Shown one piece after another: positions 24,849-31,933 of a stretch of DNA of 64,000 bases. The first letter of the stretch is position 1; each line of letters starts with the position of its first letter. Origin of the DNA: DASZIT01 sp052143315. GTDB taxonomy: Bacteria > Actinomycetota > Acidimicrobiia > Acidimicrobiales > RAAP-2. The notes under the pieces were generated by a model. The model worked only from the letters and a program-made list of their open reading frames with translations, was not told the origin of the DNA and made no database searches. Location of the stretch: contig JBKQTE010000057.1 of the NCBI GenBank assembly GCA_052143315.1, positions 1-64,000 on the forward strand, in the 5' to 3' direction. The translations under genes and the position numbers were made by a program.

Positions 24849-26253
24849 GCCGCGATCGGACCGCGTCATCCTCCATGTGGACATGGATGCCTTCTTCGCC
24901 TCGGTCGAGGTGCTCGACGACCCGTCGCTGGCCGGGCGACCGGTCATCGTCGGGGGATCGGGGTCCCGTGGGGTGGTGGCCGCCTGCACCTATGAGGCGA
25001 GGAGGTTCGGCGTCCGTTCGGCCATGCCGTCGTCGGTGGCCCGGCGGCTCTGTCCCGGCGCCCTCTTCGTCCACGGTCGGTACCACCGCTATGTCGAGGA
25101 GAGCGCCAGGCTGCACGCCATCTTCGAGGACGTCACGCCACTGGTGGAGGGCATCTCGCTCGACGAGGCCTTCCTCGACGTCACCGGATCGGAGCGGCTC
25201 CTGGGCGACGGGCGACGGATCGCCGCCGACATCCGGGCCCGGGTCCTCGAGGAGCTGCACCTCCCGTGTTCGGTGGGGGTGGGCCGGAGCAAGCTCATCG
25301 CCAAGCTGGCGTCGAAGGAGGCCAAGCCGGTGGCCGACCGGTCGGGCATCCGCCCGGGTCCGGGAGTGGTGGCCGTCGATGCCGGAGACGAGCTGCCGTT
25401 CCTCCATCCGCTGCCGATCCGGGCGCTGTGGGGGATCGGTCCGGTGACCGCCCGCCGGCTCGACGGGCTGGGGGTCCGGACGGTGGGAGACCTGGCCTCC
25501 CTCCCGGCCGGGACCCTCGAGCGGCACCTGGGCCAGGCCCAAGGCTCCCACCTATCGGCGCTGTCCAGGGGAGTCGACGACCGACCGGTGGTGCCCGCCC
25601 ACGAGGCCAAGTCGATCGGGCACGAGGAGACCTTCCCATCCGACCTGTGGGACCCCGGAGCCCTGAAGCGGCACCTGGCCCGGATGGTCGACGCCTCGGC
25701 CACTCATCTCCGGCACGCCGAGCTCGGCGCCCGGACGGTCACGGTGAAGATACGGTTCGGGGACTTCACCATGGTCACCCGGTCGCACTCGATGGCTCTC
25801 CCGTTGGACTCGGCGCCGTCGATCAGCGCCGTCGCCACCGCCCTGTTCGACTCGGTGGACCTGGCCAAGGGGGTCCGCCTGCTCGGGGTCAGCCTGTCCG
25901 GGTTCGCCGACGCCGGGGCGGGCACGCAGCTCTCCCTGGACTTCGGGGACGACCCCGCCACCGGGGGGTCGAGGTCGGCGGCGGACGGCGGCGCTCCCGA
26001 CGAGGTCGACCGTATGGCCCACGCCAACGAGGAGGCGCAACGCCTCCAGCAGTCCTGGGGAGGGATCACCGAAGCGGTCGACAGCATTCGCGCCCGGTTC
26101 GGCAAGGCGTCGGTGGGCCCGGCCTCCCTGGTCGGGTCCGACGGGCTCCGGATCCGGGACCGCGGGGAGGCCCAGTGGGGACCGGAGGCACCCCCGGCGG
26201 ACGGCGGGACGGAGCGCTCGGCGGCCGCCTCCGGACCGGATCGAGGGCGGTGA
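24841..26253 (+). CDS. dinB: DNA polymerase IV
   Basis: Y-family translesion polymerase, 470 aa. Catalytic acidic residues are in VDMDAFFASVE near residue 14 and in SLDEAFLDVT at about 102-111. Helix-hairpin-helix motifs (GIGPVTARRLDGLGVRTVGDLA) and the little-finger domain follow. The C-terminal 100 residues are a low-complexity, Gly/Asp/Pro-rich tail with a possible clamp-binding stretch (TQLSLDF at about 360-366). GTG 24841 overlaps the PIG-L gene. It sits 2 kb from lexA but no LexA box was seen directly before it; induction could come from an upstream promoter. Confidence 0.94.
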   Translation: MGEPRSDRVILHVDMDAFFASVEVLDDPSLAGRPVIVGGSGSRGVVAACTYEARRFGVRSAMPSSVARRLCPGALFVHGRYHRYVEESARLHAIFEDVTPLVEGISLDEAFLDVTGSERLLGDGRRIAADIRARVLEELHLPCSVGVGRSKLIAKLASKEAKPVADRSGIRPGPGVVAVDAGDELPFLHPLPIRALWGIGPVTARRLDGLGVRTVGDLASLPAGTLERHLGQAQGSHLSALSRGVDDRPVVPAHEAKSIGHEETFPSDLWDPGALKRHLARMVDASATHLRHAELGARTVTVKIRFGDFTMVTRSHSMALPLDSAPSISAVATALFDSVDLAKGVRLLGVSLSGFADAGAGTQLSLDFGDDPATGGSRSAADGGAPDEVDRMAHANEEAQRLQQSWGGITEAVDSIRARFGKASVGPASLVGSDGLRIRDRGEAQWGPEAPPADGGTERSAAASGPDRGR

Positions 26254-26297
26254 AGGGGTGGTAGGGAGCCCGGCAACCCCTGTCCGGGGGCACGGCG

Positions 26298-26326
26298 TTG
26301 TCAATGGCGCCGGAGTGCGCGATGCT
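26298..26326 (+). promoter_or_regulatory. Possible promoter for the DUF3040 gene
   Basis: TTGTCA (26298-26303) and GATGCT (26321-26326) are 17 nt apart in the 144-bp gap after dinB. The match is moderate. Confidence 0.35.
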
Positions 26327-26397
26327 TTTCGAGGCACGGTGCGCGATCATGAGGTCGATGATGACGAGTAGGACGGACAACGGGATGGGAGAGGCAG

Positions 26398-26772
26398 TTG
26401 CCGCTCTCTGACCACGAACAGCGCATTCTCCACCAGTTGGAGCAGTCCCTCTACAAGGAGGACCCGGACTTCGCGGAGCGCGTGCGCTCCGAGACCGTGT
26501 ACCGTCACGCCGGCCGGAACTGCCTCTGGTCGGCCCTGGTCTTCGTGGCCGCCCTCGTGTTCATGTTCTTCACCTTCTCCACCTCGGTTGCCCTCGGCTT
26601 CGTGGGCGTCGTGGTGATGTTCCTGGCCGCTGTCGTCTTCGCCAACAACGCCCGCCGGATGGGCAAGGCGGGGATCGACGACATCTCCCGGTCCCTGCAC
26701 AACCGGAGCGCAGGGAACGCGGTGCACGATCCCCGCGACTGGATCCGGGGCCGTCTCCATCGCGACGACTGA
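26398..26772 (+). CDS. DUF3040 membrane protein
   Basis: Actinobacterial small membrane protein of 124 aa. The N-terminus is the DUF3040 signature MPLSDHEQRILHQLEQSLYKEDPDFA. Two adjacent hydrophobic segments at about 42-60 and 63-82 follow, and both ends should be cytoplasmic. TTG 26398 is preceded by GGGAGAGG and gives exactly the family N-terminus. In many actinobacteria this gene lies near mraZ or dinB; here it follows dinB. Function is unknown in the family. Confidence 0.9.
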   Translation: MPLSDHEQRILHQLEQSLYKEDPDFAERVRSETVYRHAGRNCLWSALVFVAALVFMFFTFSTSVALGFVGVVVMFLAAVVFANNARRMGKAGIDDISRSLHNRSAGNAVHDPRDWIRGRLHRDD

Positions 26773-26776
26773 CCCC

Positions 26777-27673
26777 TTGCCCCCCGGACCGGCGGTGCTG
26801 GCCATCGACATCGGGGGCACGAAATTGGCGGTCGGTGTGGTCGACGGTGACGGGACGATCCTCGTCGAGGAGCACGCCGGCACACCCCGGACCGACCAGG
26901 CGGACGAAGTGTACGACGCCCTGGCCTCGGTGGTCGACTCGGTCGTGACCTCCGGCGGGCCACCGCCGCAGGTGTGTGGCGTCGGCTGCGGCGGGCCGAT
27001 GGCCGCCGGTGGCGCGACCGTCTCCCCGCTGAACATCCCCGGTTGGCGCGACTTTCCCCTCAAGGCCCGGCTCGAGGCCCTCACCGGGCTGCCCACCGCC
27101 GTCGACAACGACGCCAAGGCGCTGGCACTCGGCGAGGGGTGGATGGGGGCGGCCGCCGGCAGCGACAACTACCTGGCCATGGTGGTCTCCACCGGGGTGG
27201 GTGCCGGAATCGTCCTCGACGGTCGCCTGCTCGACGGGGCCCAGGGGAACGCCGGGCACATCGGCCACGTGATCGTGGAGCCCGACGGTCGGCGGTGCAG
27301 GTGCGGTGGTCAGGGGTGCCTGGAGGCCGAGGCGTCGGGCCTGTCCATCGCCGCCATCACCGGGCGCCCCGCCGCCGAGGCACCCGAGGGAGTCCGGCAC
27401 CGGACCGGCACCCTGGTGGGCCGGGCGGTGGCTTCGGTGGCCAACCTGCTGGACCTCCGGTTGGCGGTGGTGGCCGGCTCGGTGGCCCTGGGCTTCGGGC
27501 GCACCTTCTTCGCCGCTGCCCAGGAGGAGATCGACGCCCGGTCCCGGCTGAACTTCTCCCGGGGGACCCGCATCGTGCCGGCCGGCCTCGGGTCGCGGGG
27601 CCCGCTGGTGGGGGCGGCGGCCGTCGGTCGACGCGCCCTGGCCACCCGGCCGGAACCGGTCGGCCGACCGTGA
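26777..27673 (+). CDS. ROK-family sugar kinase (glucokinase-like)
   Basis: ATP-dependent sugar kinase of the ROK family, 298 aa. The phosphate loop is AIDIGGTKLAVGVVD near the N-terminus. The sugar-binding part includes NDAKALALGE (catalytic Asp). The zinc-binding ROK signature CRCGGQGCLEAEASG lies at about residues 174-188, with the His ligand in GHIGHVIVE. No HTH is present, so it is a kinase and not a repressor. Glucose is the likeliest substrate, but N-acetylglucosamine or mannose cannot be excluded. TTG 26777 lies 4 nt after DUF3040. Confidence 0.9.
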   Translation: MPPGPAVLAIDIGGTKLAVGVVDGDGTILVEEHAGTPRTDQADEVYDALASVVDSVVTSGGPPPQVCGVGCGGPMAAGGATVSPLNIPGWRDFPLKARLEALTGLPTAVDNDAKALALGEGWMGAAAGSDNYLAMVVSTGVGAGIVLDGRLLDGAQGNAGHIGHVIVEPDGRRCRCGGQGCLEAEASGLSIAAITGRPAAEAPEGVRHRTGTLVGRAVASVANLLDLRLAVVAGSVALGFGRTFFAAAQEEIDARSRLNFSRGTRIVPAGLGSRGPLVGAAAVGRRALATRPEPVGRP

Positions 27674-27975
27674 CCGGCCCCCCGACCGCCCCGTCACGGT
27701 CCGCCATGGCCACGGTGGCCTCGACGGTGCTCCGCCACCCGGCACTGTGGTCGACCGCCCTGGCCGCCATGGGACGCCTGGCCGCCCCGGGGTGGTGGCG
27801 GAGGAGCCCCCACCTCCCGCTTCCGGACGGGCGCCTGTGGGCGTTCCGGATGGTCACCGCCTACGGGCGCCCGGACGCCGAGCCGGACCCCTCGGACGTG
27901 GTCTCCTACCTCCAGTGGTGCCGGTCGGCGAGGGGCCTCCGGCCCCCACGGGTGCCGACCGAGGGCCGGCGGTGA
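27670..27975 (+). CDS. Small conserved-looking protein of unknown function
   Basis: 101-aa protein whose GTG overlaps the stop of the ROK kinase by 4 bp. The coding character is strong (almost all third positions G or C). It is basic, with a helical Ala/Trp-rich N-terminal half and the stretch RLWAFRMVTAYGRPDAEPDPSD in the second half, which looks conserved rather than random. No cysteine pair or membrane segment is convincing. Its coupling to the kinase suggests a shared transcript. I do not recognise the family. Confidence 0.65.
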   Translation: MTGPPTAPSRSAMATVASTVLRHPALWSTALAAMGRLAAPGWWRRSPHLPLPDGRLWAFRMVTAYGRPDAEPDPSDVVSYLQWCRSARGLRPPRVPTEGRR

Positions 27976-28019
27976 CCGGCCTGGTCGGGGGGAACCGCCC
28001 CCGCACCGCCCAGCGAGGG

Positions 28020-28025
28020 TAATTT
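28020..28025 (+). promoter_or_regulatory. -10 box for the HNH gene
   Basis: TAATTT lies 8 nt before the ATG at 28034. Spacing fits a leaderless or very short leader. Confidence 0.45.
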
Positions 28026-28033
28026 CCGGAGCG

Positions 28034-28642
28034 ATGGATCGACGGTCGAAGGTCGCGACGAAGACGGCACCTCGCACACCGTCGTCTGCCGCGGAGCCGG
28101 TCCGCTCCCCGTCGACCCCGTCCCGCCGGGCACTGGTCCTCAACGCCACCTTCGAGCCGCTCGGGATCGTGTCGTCCCGCCGGGCGGTACTACTGGTGCT
28201 CGACACCAAGGCCGAGCTGGTGCACACCACCGAACGGGTCTTCCGGGCCGAGCGGGTGTCGGTGCCCGAGCCGTCGGTGGTCCGCCTGGTCCGGTACGTG
28301 CAGATCCCCCGCCAGTACCGGGTGGCGGTGAACCGGCGCACCGTCTTCGCCCGCGACGGGTCCCGATGCCAGTACTGCGGTGGGGCGGCGGAGAACCTCG
28401 ACCACGTCATACCCCGGAGCAAGGGCGGACCGCACACCTGGGAGAACGTGGTCGCCGCCTGCCGGCGGTGCAACACCCGCAAGGAGGACCGCCTGCCCCA
28501 CGAGGCCGGGATGATCCTGCGGTCGACCCCGCAGGCACCCCGCCACCGGGTTCAGCTCCTCGCCCTCTGCGGGGGTGCCAGCGAGGACTGGCGCACCTAC
28601 CTCGGCGACGCCCCGGCCCGCTTCGAGCCGTTGACCGCCTGA
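28034..28642 (+). CDS. HNH endonuclease family protein
   Basis: Protein of 202 aa. A Ser/Pro/Arg-rich N-terminus leads to a conserved beta-rich domain (ALVLNATFEPLGIVSSRRAVLLVL, about 33-56). The HNH domain follows with zinc pair CQYC at about 112-115, the catalytic LDHVIPRSKGG and N in WENVVAAC, and the second pair CRRCN. Stand-alone HNH proteins of exactly this layout are widespread chromosomal genes in actinobacteria and are not tied to phage or introns. The physiological role is unknown. A GC-rich hairpin follows the gene. Confidence 0.9.
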   Translation: MDRRSKVATKTAPRTPSSAAEPVRSPSTPSRRALVLNATFEPLGIVSSRRAVLLVLDTKAELVHTTERVFRAERVSVPEPSVVRLVRYVQIPRQYRVAVNRRTVFARDGSRCQYCGGAAENLDHVIPRSKGGPHTWENVVAACRRCNTRKEDRLPHEAGMILRSTPQAPRHRVQLLALCGGASEDWRTYLGDAPARFEPLTA

Positions 28643-28685
28643 GCACGCAGCGCCGCGGCGGTCCCGGTGGATCCGGCGCCTCGGT

Positions 28686-28714
28686 GGTCCCGGGTCCCGA
28701 CCGGGCCCGGGACC
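28686..28714. terminator. GC-rich hairpin after the HNH gene
   Basis: A perfect 9-bp stem GGTCCCGGG/CCCGGGACC surrounds an 11-nt loop, 44 nt after the HNH stop. It lacks a U-tract, so termination efficiency is uncertain. It borders the left inverted repeat. Confidence 0.5.
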
Positions 28715-28715
28715 C
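28708..28715. repeat. 8-bp direct repeat, left copy
   Basis: CGGGACCC occurs here, 1 nt outside the left inverted repeat, and again at 30065-30072 directly outside the right one. It is a candidate target-site duplication. In this GC-rich DNA, chance is possible. Confidence 0.45.
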
Positions 28716-28716
28716 T

Positions 28717-28804
28717 CCTTCGCCCCACTCCCCTCCGTCGGGTGGGCCGTTTCCTAAGTTGTGTCACATGTGACACAACTTAGGAATTCGAGTCCGCCGG
28801 CGCC
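28717..28804 (+). repeat. Left 88-bp inverted repeat
   Basis: Contains a perfect 36-bp palindrome at 28751-28786 (half-site TTCCTAAGTTGTGTCACA). The inner 20 bp (28785-28804) match the right copy exactly in reverse complement, and the outer 34 bp match with 7 differences. Confidence 0.9.
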
Positions 28805-28906
28805 GACAAGATCGGCTTGCGCGAACCGCCCCTACTCCAATCCGAGCTGGACAAGTCGAGTTGCATGCTGCATGGCTCGGAGCGTGGAACACATGAACCA
28901 GGGCGA

Positions 28907-29299
28907 TCAGGCAGGCGAGACCACTTCGATGCCCGCGTGCGCGGCGGCCGCGCAGAGTCGAACGTCATATGCGACGAGAGCGGTCAGACTCGTCTCCACT
29001 GACAACGCACTTGCCAGGTGAATTGCGTCCAGGCTCCACAGCTCGGTCGGGACGAGGGACGCAGCCCTCTCGACGATGGCGCGGTCCATGGGGAGGAGGT
29101 CGATTCCCCCGAGCAATAGGTTGGCGCCCTCGATTGCACCCTCGTCGATCCGCCGGCAGGTGCGGAGAAGTTCAATTGTCGACAGGTCGCTGCTCACCTT
29201 GGGGACGTCTGCTCTCTGCGTCAGCCAGTGAGTCAGGGCCGCGCTCTCGACCTCATCGAGGACCAGCTTCACCAACGCGGACGTGTCGAAGTAGATCAT
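28907..29299 (-). CDS. vapC: PIN-domain ribonuclease toxin (VapC-like)
   Basis: Predicted endoribonuclease toxin of 130 aa that would cleave RNA when free of antitoxin. The four acidic PIN residues are all present: D5 (MIYFDTSALVKL), E43 (STIELLR), D91 (SLDAIHLASA) and D112 (VAYDVRL). The ATG at 29299 overlaps the antitoxin stop by 4 bp (ATGA), the usual coupling. Its codons are less GC3-biased than host genes, in line with acquisition. Target RNA is unknown; tRNA or rRNA cleavage is typical of the family. Confidence 0.93.
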   Translation of the reverse strand: MIYFDTSALVKLVLDEVESAALTHWLTQRADVPKVSSDLSTIELLRTCRRIDEGAIEGANLLLGGIDLLPMDRAIVERAASLVPTELWSLDAIHLASALSVETSLTALVAYDVRLCAAAAHAGIEVVSPA

Positions 29300-29574
29300 G
29301 TGAGTCGGTCGCGGCGCAGCTCAGCGAGGACATCGCTCCCCGTTGCCTCCCCTTGGACGAGCTTTCGGCGCTCTGGCAAGCGGAACGCGCTCTTTGCCGG
29401 CACAAGGCGACCGGAGGCGATCAGTTGATCCCTCAGGGCAACGGCCGGGGTGGGGGACACCAAGAGGGCGACGAGCTTTCCCCTTTCAGTGACCTCGACG
29501 ACCTCGCCAGCCTTCACCTGCTCCAAGTAACGGCTCGCGTGCTGACGAAGTTCTCGCACTCCAATACGGGTCAC
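29296..29574 (-). CDS. vapB: Phd/YefM-type antitoxin (VapB-like)
   Basis: Antitoxin and autorepressor of 92 aa. The N-terminus MTRIGVRELRQHASRYLEQVKAGEVVEVTERGKLVALLVSP is the Phd/YefM DNA-binding fold. The C-terminal part (about 50-92) is the flexible segment expected to wrap the toxin. The start is GTG at 29574, supported by a TACAAT -10 box 6 nt upstream and no ribosome-binding site. A 9-bp inverted repeat over the -10 is the likely operator. It is followed by the overlapping toxin gene. Confidence 0.92.
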   Translation of the reverse strand: MTRIGVRELRQHASRYLEQVKAGEVVEVTERGKLVALLVSPTPAVALRDQLIASGRLVPAKSAFRLPERRKLVQGEATGSDVLAELRRDRLT

Positions 29575-29580
29575 CCCACG

Positions 29581-29604
29581 ATTGTAGCACAGGGGGTGCT
29601 ACAA
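29581..29604 (-). promoter_or_regulatory. vapBC promoter and operator
   Basis: On the minus strand TACAAT (complement of 29581-29586) lies 6 nt before the vapB GTG. The perfect inverted repeat TTGTAGCAC / GTGCTACAA (29582-29590 and 29596-29604, 5-nt spacer) covers the -10, so antitoxin binding there would block transcription. Confidence 0.75.
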
Positions 29605-29976
29605 CAAGTAGACGGTTCGGCAGCGCCGTGGGTTGGCGTGCGAAACGCCTGTCTCGACGAGGCGCAGAGCAGGGGCACTGATGAACGCCGACCGGTTCGA
29701 GCGGTGTCCCCCAACCGCCACCGAGCTCGACCGCACGAACCGCTGAGTGATCGATCGTCGGCGTTCAGACGGCGAAGCCGGACAAGGTCGACGCCCGGTG
29801 CACCCCGGAACATGGCGATGGCGGTCTCCGCCTGCACGAATCGGTGTCGACGCAGGGGAGCCAGTTCCCCGTTGCGCCACGCGACGGGCGCTGGCCCTGG
29901 TTGAACCGATCCGGCCCTTGGCCCCTGATGGCTGTTCCATAAGGTTGGCCGTTGGACCAACGACGGTACGTGGCTG
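29605..29976. other. Cassette region without a clear gene
   Basis: About 370 bp between the vapBC operator and the right inverted repeat. Several frames are open on both strands but none has a recognisable domain, a ribosome-binding site or consistent codon bias. A minus-strand frame contains a protein-like patch (RHRFVQAETAIAMFRGAP, near 29870-29815) that could be the decayed remnant of a gene. I see no RNA gene. Confidence 0.5.
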
Positions 29977-30064
29977 GGCGCCGGCGGACTCGAATTCCTG
30001 AGTTGTGTCACATGTGACACAACTCAGGGAACGGCGCACCCGGTGGAGGGGAGTAGAGGGAAGG
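29977..30064 (-). repeat. Right 88-bp inverted repeat
   Basis: Reverse complement of the left repeat at about 90% identity. Its palindrome is at 29997-30028 (half-site CCTGAGTTGTGTCACA). It differs from the left palindrome at one A/G position and at the paired T/C position, so base pairing is kept. Confidence 0.9.
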
Positions 30065-30072
30065 CGGGACCC
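30065..30072. repeat. 8-bp direct repeat, right copy
   Basis: CGGGACCC directly abuts the right inverted repeat and matches the copy at 28708-28715. Confidence 0.45.
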
Positions 30073-30141
30073 GGCGCCCGGCCCGGCCCCGGGGGTCGGC
30101 GGCACGATCGGACCCGGGGCGCCGACCCCGGGTGACAGAGT

Positions 30142-30861
30142 GTGCCGGTGGCAGCCGGATGGTCGATCGAGGAGCGGACCGGTACCGCCGCCGAACTCCA
30201 CGCCTCGTGGGACACCACCGGGTCGGCAGAGAACCCGCGGTCGGTGGCCGTCTGCCGGGTGACCGCCCCTGCGGTGGTACTCGGCTCGACCCAGCCCGAC
30301 GGGGTGATCGACGCCGGCCGGGCCCGGCGCGCCGGCATCCAGATCGCCCGGCGCCGGTCGGGGGGAGGGGCGGTCCTGGTGGCGCCGGGGGACCCAGTGT
30401 GGGTCGACGCCTGGGTCCCGAGAGGCGACCGGTGGTGGCTCGACGACGTGTCACGTGCCTTCGACTGGTTCGGGACGGCCTGGGCCGAGGCGCTGCGAGT
30501 CGTCGGCTGTGACGGGGTCTCCGCCCACCGCGGCGGTTTCTCGGGGTGCTCTCGCTGGTCGTCCCTCATCTGCTTCGGCGGGGTGGGGACCGGCGAGGTG
30601 GTCCACGACGACGGCCGCAAGCTGGTCGGCCTGTCGCAGCGGCGGACCAGAGAGGGTGCCTGGTTCCACAGTGCCTGTGTCCTGGGGTGGCGGCCAGACC
30701 GTCTGCTGGACGTGCTCGACCTGTCCGACGACGACCGGACCGCTGCCCGCTCGGAGCTGGCGACCGTGGCGGCGGGCGTGAACGACGTTCGACCTCCCAT
30801 GCCCGGTGGCCCACTCGATGGCGCCACCGTGGTGGCCGCGCTCCTCGCCGCCCTGCCCTGA
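30142..30861 (+). CDS. Lipoate-protein ligase A family protein
   Basis: BPL/LplA-fold protein of 239 aa. The RRRSGGGAVLVAPGDPVWVDAWVPRGDR segment (about 69-97) is the conserved RRxSGGGAV nucleotide/lipoyl-binding loop. KLVGLSQRRTREGAWFHSACVL (about 160-181) contains the catalytic-type lysine in K-x-x-G. Likely activates lipoate or octanoate, or is a divergent amidotransferase; LipA/LipB are not nearby. The start is GTG 30142 or GTG 30148. The last 11 bp, with the stop codon, are part of a 28-bp tandem duplication. Confidence 0.82.
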   Translation: MPVAAGWSIEERTGTAAELHASWDTTGSAENPRSVAVCRVTAPAVVLGSTQPDGVIDAGRARRAGIQIARRRSGGGAVLVAPGDPVWVDAWVPRGDRWWLDDVSRAFDWFGTAWAEALRVVGCDGVSAHRGGFSGCSRWSSLICFGGVGTGEVVHDDGRKLVGLSQRRTREGAWFHSACVLGWRPDRLLDVLDLSDDDRTAARSELATVAAGVNDVRPPMPGGPLDGATVVAALLAALP

Positions 30862-30906
30862 ACCCGGGGACCTCCCGACCCTGCCCTGAACCCGGGGACC
30901 TCCCGA
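30851..30906 (+). repeat. 28-bp tandem duplication over a stop codon
   Basis: Two identical 28-bp units (30851-30878 and 30879-30906) start CCCTGCCCTGAACCCGGGG. The first unit carries the TGA of the lipoate-ligase-like gene. It looks like a recent duplication in non-coding DNA. Confidence 0.9.
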
Positions 30907-31023
30907 CCCCCCGTGGGGCTGCCGGCATCCCCGCCCCCCCCCGACGACCGTCAGCCGGCTGGCCCGGCGCGCCACGGTCCCGGGGTCCCGGGGTCCGCGG
31001 GGTCCCCGGGGGAGGAAAGGTGG

Positions 31024-31052
31024 TTGACCGTGGATGGTCGGGGGAATAGAGT
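31024..31052 (+). promoter_or_regulatory. mraZ/dcw promoter
   Basis: TTGACC (31024-31029) and TAGAGT (31047-31052) are separated by 17 nt, a near-consensus housekeeping promoter at the head of the division and wall cluster. Confidence 0.75.
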
Positions 31053-31076
31053 GGAGCGAAGTGGTGCGAAAGGGAG
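31051..31076 (+). promoter_or_regulatory. MraZ-binding direct repeats
   Basis: GTGGAG (31051), GTGGTG (31061) and AGGGAG (31071) recur with an exact 10-bp period, the first two separated by CGAA as is the third. MraZ proteins bind GTGG/TGGG-type direct repeats with one-turn spacing before their own gene. Placement on the -10 and start site predicts autorepression. Confidence 0.7.
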
Positions 31077-31133
31077 GGATCTGAAACAGTCAGGTTCCCT
31101 GCGCTGCAAGGAGCATTGTGGGAGCAAGCGCCA

Positions 31134-31553
31134 GTGGCACGGTTCTTCGGCAGGTACGAGCACTCGCTCGACGACAAGGGAAGAGTGATCCTTCCGTCGA
31201 AGTTCCGCGGGCCGTTCGAGCACGGCGGCTACCTGACCCAGTATCAGGACGGGTGCCTGTCGCTGTGGACCCCGGACGAGTTCGAGTCGCAGATGGAGGT
31301 CATGCAGGAGCGGGCCTCGGCCAGTCGGGGAGACCGCAACCTGGCCCGCTTGTGGGCTTCGACGTCACACGAGGTCGAGGTCGACCGGCAGGGCCGGATG
31401 GCCATCCCCTCCCATCTCCGGGAGTTCGCCGGCCTGGACGGGGACGTCCTGGTGCACGGAGCGATCGACCGGGTGGAGTTGTGGAACCCGGCATCGTGGG
31501 AGGAGAAGGTCCAGCCCGAGGAGGAGAGGCTCACCGCGGGCGACGGCGACTGA
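31134..31553 (+). CDS. mraZ: Transcriptional regulator MraZ
   Basis: AbrB/SpoVT-fold DNA-binding protein that represses the dcw cluster, forming ring oligomers. The protein has 139 aa from GTG 31134. Two DxxGR half-domains are visible: LDDKGRVILPSKFR (about residues 12-25) and VDRQGRMAIPSHLREFA (about 86-102). The start is uncertain. GTG 31134 gives MARFFGRYEHSLD, closest to the family start; TTG 31116 adds six residues and lies only 2 nt after an AAGGAG. Three 10-bp-spaced repeats upstream are its likely operator. Confidence 0.94.
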   Translation: MARFFGRYEHSLDDKGRVILPSKFRGPFEHGGYLTQYQDGCLSLWTPDEFESQMEVMQERASASRGDRNLARLWASTSHEVEVDRQGRMAIPSHLREFAGLDGDVLVHGAIDRVELWNPASWEEKVQPEEERLTAGDGD

Positions 31554-31933
31554 GCAATGCCACCTGGATCCACCTGGTCCGCCAGACGCACGAGCCCGTT
31601 GGCGACGGCGCTCCGGCCCCCGACGGCCAGCCGAGCCCACCGACCGACCCTCCGACCGACCGACCGACCGACGAAAGGAACGACACCCTCCGCATCACCA
31701 CCGCCACCAGCACCTACCCGGCGGCGCTCGCCGCCACCCTGGGGGCCGCCCACCGCCCGACGCCGTACGAGACGGCGATGGCGGCAGTGGCCCACCCTGA
31801 CGTGCACATCGAACGCGTCTGGCCCATGTGCAGCCCCTCGACCGAGCCGTTGGAAGCACTCTCCTCCGCTTACTTCCACACCGATCGGACGGGTACTCCA
31901 CCACCCGGGATCGACCCGGTCGTGGGGCTGCAG
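31554..31933 (+). other. 380-bp mraZ-rsmH gap with GACC repeats
   Basis: Unusually long for this gene pair. It contains a run of CCGA/GACC tetranucleotides at about 31638-31673. The rsmH frame stays open through the gap, with in-frame ATGs at 31777 and 31827, so part of it may be an N-terminal extension of RsmH, but the third-position GC bias weakens there. No clear -35/-10 pair or hairpin was seen. Confidence 0.5.

Larger units (their letters stand above)
28717..30064. mobile_element. Inverted-repeat-bounded vapBC cassette
   Basis: A 1,348-bp segment bounded by two 88-bp inverted repeats (about 9 mismatches) and flanked by an 8-bp direct repeat. It lies between two intact genes. It holds a PIN-type toxin and its antitoxin, plus about 370 bp without a clear gene. 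No transposase or recombinase is encoded, so movement would need help from elsewhere. Base composition is visibly lower in GC than the surroundings. A simpler alternative is two copies of a dispersed extragenic palindrome flanking a captured toxin-antitoxin pair. Confidence 0.55.

Noticed and set aside
28751..28786. Palindrome as a simple rho-independent terminator
   Set aside because: No U-tract follows and a near copy occurs at 29997-30028 with matching flanks, so a repeat family explains it better. A terminator side effect remains possible.
28761..30020. Two inward frames that both begin MSHVTQLRNSSPPAP
   Set aside because: The shared start is just the translation of the two inverted-repeat arms; beyond them the frames are unrelated and lack coding bias.
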